Origin: Planctomycetota bacterium
GTDB lineage: Bacteria > Planctomycetota > UBA1135 > GCA-002686595
Direction of reading: 5' to 3'
Assembly: GCA_029259635.1 (NCBI GenBank)
Contig: JAJDEU010000027.1
Span: 62,001 to 126,000 of the forward strand
Length of the DNA stretch: 64,000 bases
Part shown: in pieces, positions 62,859 through 64,000 of the stretch
How the letters are laid out: every line of letters starts with the position of its first letter
Position numbering within the stretch: position 1 is the first letter of the stretch
Notes under the pieces: generated by a model
Told to the model about the DNA's origin: nothing
Databases searched by the model: none
Seen by the model: the letters and a program-made list of their open reading frames with translations, nothing else
Made by a program: the position numbers and the translations under genes

Positions 62859-64000
62859 TTACCCCTCTGCGGGAGAGACGATTTCGTCGAGGACGCTGAG
62901 CGTGACTTCCCAGTCGTAGTTGGCTTCGACGAACTGGCGACCGGCGCGAGCGAGGGTCGTGGCGCGCTCTCGATCTTGGAGCAGCTGGATTACGGCTGCG
63001 ATCTGGCCCTCCTTCGTGTCCTCGACGAGGAAGTGCTCGTCGGCGGTGCCGCCGGTGCCCTGTGTGGCGCAGGTGGTTCCGACGACGGGAAGGCCCATGG
63101 CGAGAGCTTCGAGCACCTTGTTCTGAATACCGCGGGCGATGCGCAGCGGGGCAACGGAGAGCGCGGCCTTGCGGAGGTAGTCGCGCGTGTCGTCGACGAA
63201 ACCGGTGACGGCGACGCCGGGCAGAGCGGCGAGCGCTTCCACATCCGGCGTCGGGTGCGATCCGACGATGGTGAAGCGAACGTCCGGAACTCGGCTGCGC
63301 ACTTCCGGCAGGATCTCGTTCGCGAACCACTGGCAGCCGTCGACGTTCGGGAAGTAGTCCATCACGCCGGTGAAGACGATGTGCCCGGGCTCGGCCGAAT
63401 CGGGCGCTGGCTTGTAGTACTCGAGATCGACGCCGTTGCGCATGACGTGCGAGGGAGCGCCGGGGATCTCCTGCTCGAAGATGTCCTGTTCGAGCCCGGT
63501 GCAGAAGACGTTGGTCTCGACGCGGTGCGCGATGTCCCGCTCGAACGCGAGCAGAGTCTTCCACTCGCGCGCATAGATCCACTTCATGGGCGGCTTCGTG
63601 CGCTCGACGTATTGGTGCCACTTGTCCGAGTCGAGCTCGGCGAAGTGCATCACGCGACGCAGGTCGTCGTGGGGGAGCAGGAAAGCGCCCATCGATGACG
63701 AGAAGGCGTAGGCCAGGTCGCAATCGGGCACGTGGGCATTGACGATGCTCTGCATTTCGCTTGAGCCAAAGACGCCGAGGGTGAGCGGCTTGCTGGTGAG
63801 GAGTAGGGGCAAGGACTTCACGCGCGACCACTTCGGGTGGAGGTCGACCGTGAAGATGGGGAAGCCCATACGCTCGAGCTCGCTCGCTCCATCGCGGTCC
63901 GCCTGATCGTGTGCGAAGGCCACACAGACCACATCGTGATTGCGGCGGAGCCTCTCGATGATGCGCCAGGTCGTGATCTTGTCGCCCCGGTTCGGCGGGT
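62859..64000 (-). CDS. GT4 glycosyltransferase, TIGR03087-like, truncated at window end
   Basis: The coding frame runs through the window end: reading on from the internal start gives PPNRGDKITTWRIIERLRRNHDVVCVAFA, the normal N-terminal part of this family, so only a few residues are missing. The C-terminal nucleotide-sugar domain has HIVFTGVMDYFPNVDG, FTIVGSHPTPDVEAL, KVLEALAMGLPVVGTTCATQG and EDTKEGQIAAV. TIGR03087 enzymes are tied to exopolysaccharide loci with EpsH/PEP-CTERM sorting systems, which may continue beyond the window. Confidence 0.85.
   Translation of the reverse strand, partial: PPNRGDKITTWRIIERLRRNHDVVCVAFAHDQADRDGASELERMGFPIFTVDLHPKWSRVKSLPLLLTSKPLTLGVFGSSEMQSIVNAHVPDCDLAYAFSSSMGAFLLPHDDLRRVMHFAELDSDKWHQYVERTKPPMKWIYAREWKTLLAFERDIAHRVETNVFCTGLEQDIFEQEIPGAPSHVMRNGVDLEYYKPAPDSAEPGHIVFTGVMDYFPNVDGCQWFANEILPEVRSRVPDVRFTIVGSHPTPDVEALAALPGVAVTGFVDDTRDYLRKAALSVAPLRIARGIQNKVLEALAMGLPVVGTTCATQGTGGTADEHFLVEDTKEGQIAAVIQLLQDRERATTLARAGRQFVEANYDWEVTLSVLDEIVSPAEG

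Overview
The window looks like a chromosome segment of a Planctomycetota bacterium of moderately high GC. This is inferred from family content: an ECF-like (PF07638-type) sigma factor translationally coupled to a Hanks kinase with a C-terminal WD40 propeller, a DUF1570-type secreted zincin, a LAB_N/GT2/GT39 lipid-sugar operon, large secreted beta-rich proteins, and an 11-gene complex I operon. No rRNA, tRNA, CRISPR array or intact insertion sequence was seen. Alignments to named reference proteins (CarA, CarB, AT and KR motifs, A-domain codes) were made from memory without tools.

Region 1 (1-18164) is a secondary-metabolite locus and the most interesting part. It holds a C-A-PCP NRPS module with a predicted glycine code, a crotonase that matches carboxymethylproline synthase CarB over its whole 250 residues, an A-PCP didomain, a free sulfotransferase, a polytopic GT87-like membrane protein, a divergent Fe(II)/2-oxoglutarate dioxygenase, a PKS (KS / dead AT / KR / ACP / degenerate ACP / sulfotransferase), a homologue of carbapenam synthetase CarA with its Tyr/Glu/Lys catalytic residues, and a MOP-type flippase. 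CarA, CarB and a CarC-superfamily oxygenase are the three activities that make the simplest carbapenem. Here they sit inside an NRPS/PKS/sulfotransferase assembly line. My reading is an undescribed hybrid pathway to a sulfated, peptidyl or polyketide-decorated carbapenam-type beta-lactam. A 206-bp fold-back (MITE-like) element lies between the PKS and the carA homologue.

Region 2 (18165-27800) holds two tandem paralogous membrane-anchored proteins with carboxypeptidase-regulatory-like domains, housekeeping genes (rsgA, an SpoU rRNA methyltransferase, rarA), a small DUF6438-like lipoprotein, an unknown protein and a ParDE toxin-antitoxin pair with a perfect palindromic operator.

Region 3 (27800-48100) holds a giant lipoprotein divergent from a sigma factor-kinase pair, a malic enzyme, an envelope lipid-glycosylation operon (GT39, GT2, LAB_N), a Kdo-kinase-like protein, an ICMT-like methyltransferase, a membrane protein with a DUF1570 peptidase, an alpha/beta hydrolase with a thioesterase, an ABC ATPase, and a radical-SAM homologue that has lost its cluster cysteines.

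Region 4 (48276-59380) is nuoABCDHIJKLMN, complex I without the NADH-input subunits EFG. NuoL carries a His/Asp-rich loop. Region 5 (59472-64000) has a secreted beta-helix protein, a SAM methyltransferase and a GT4 glycosyltransferase cut by the window end.
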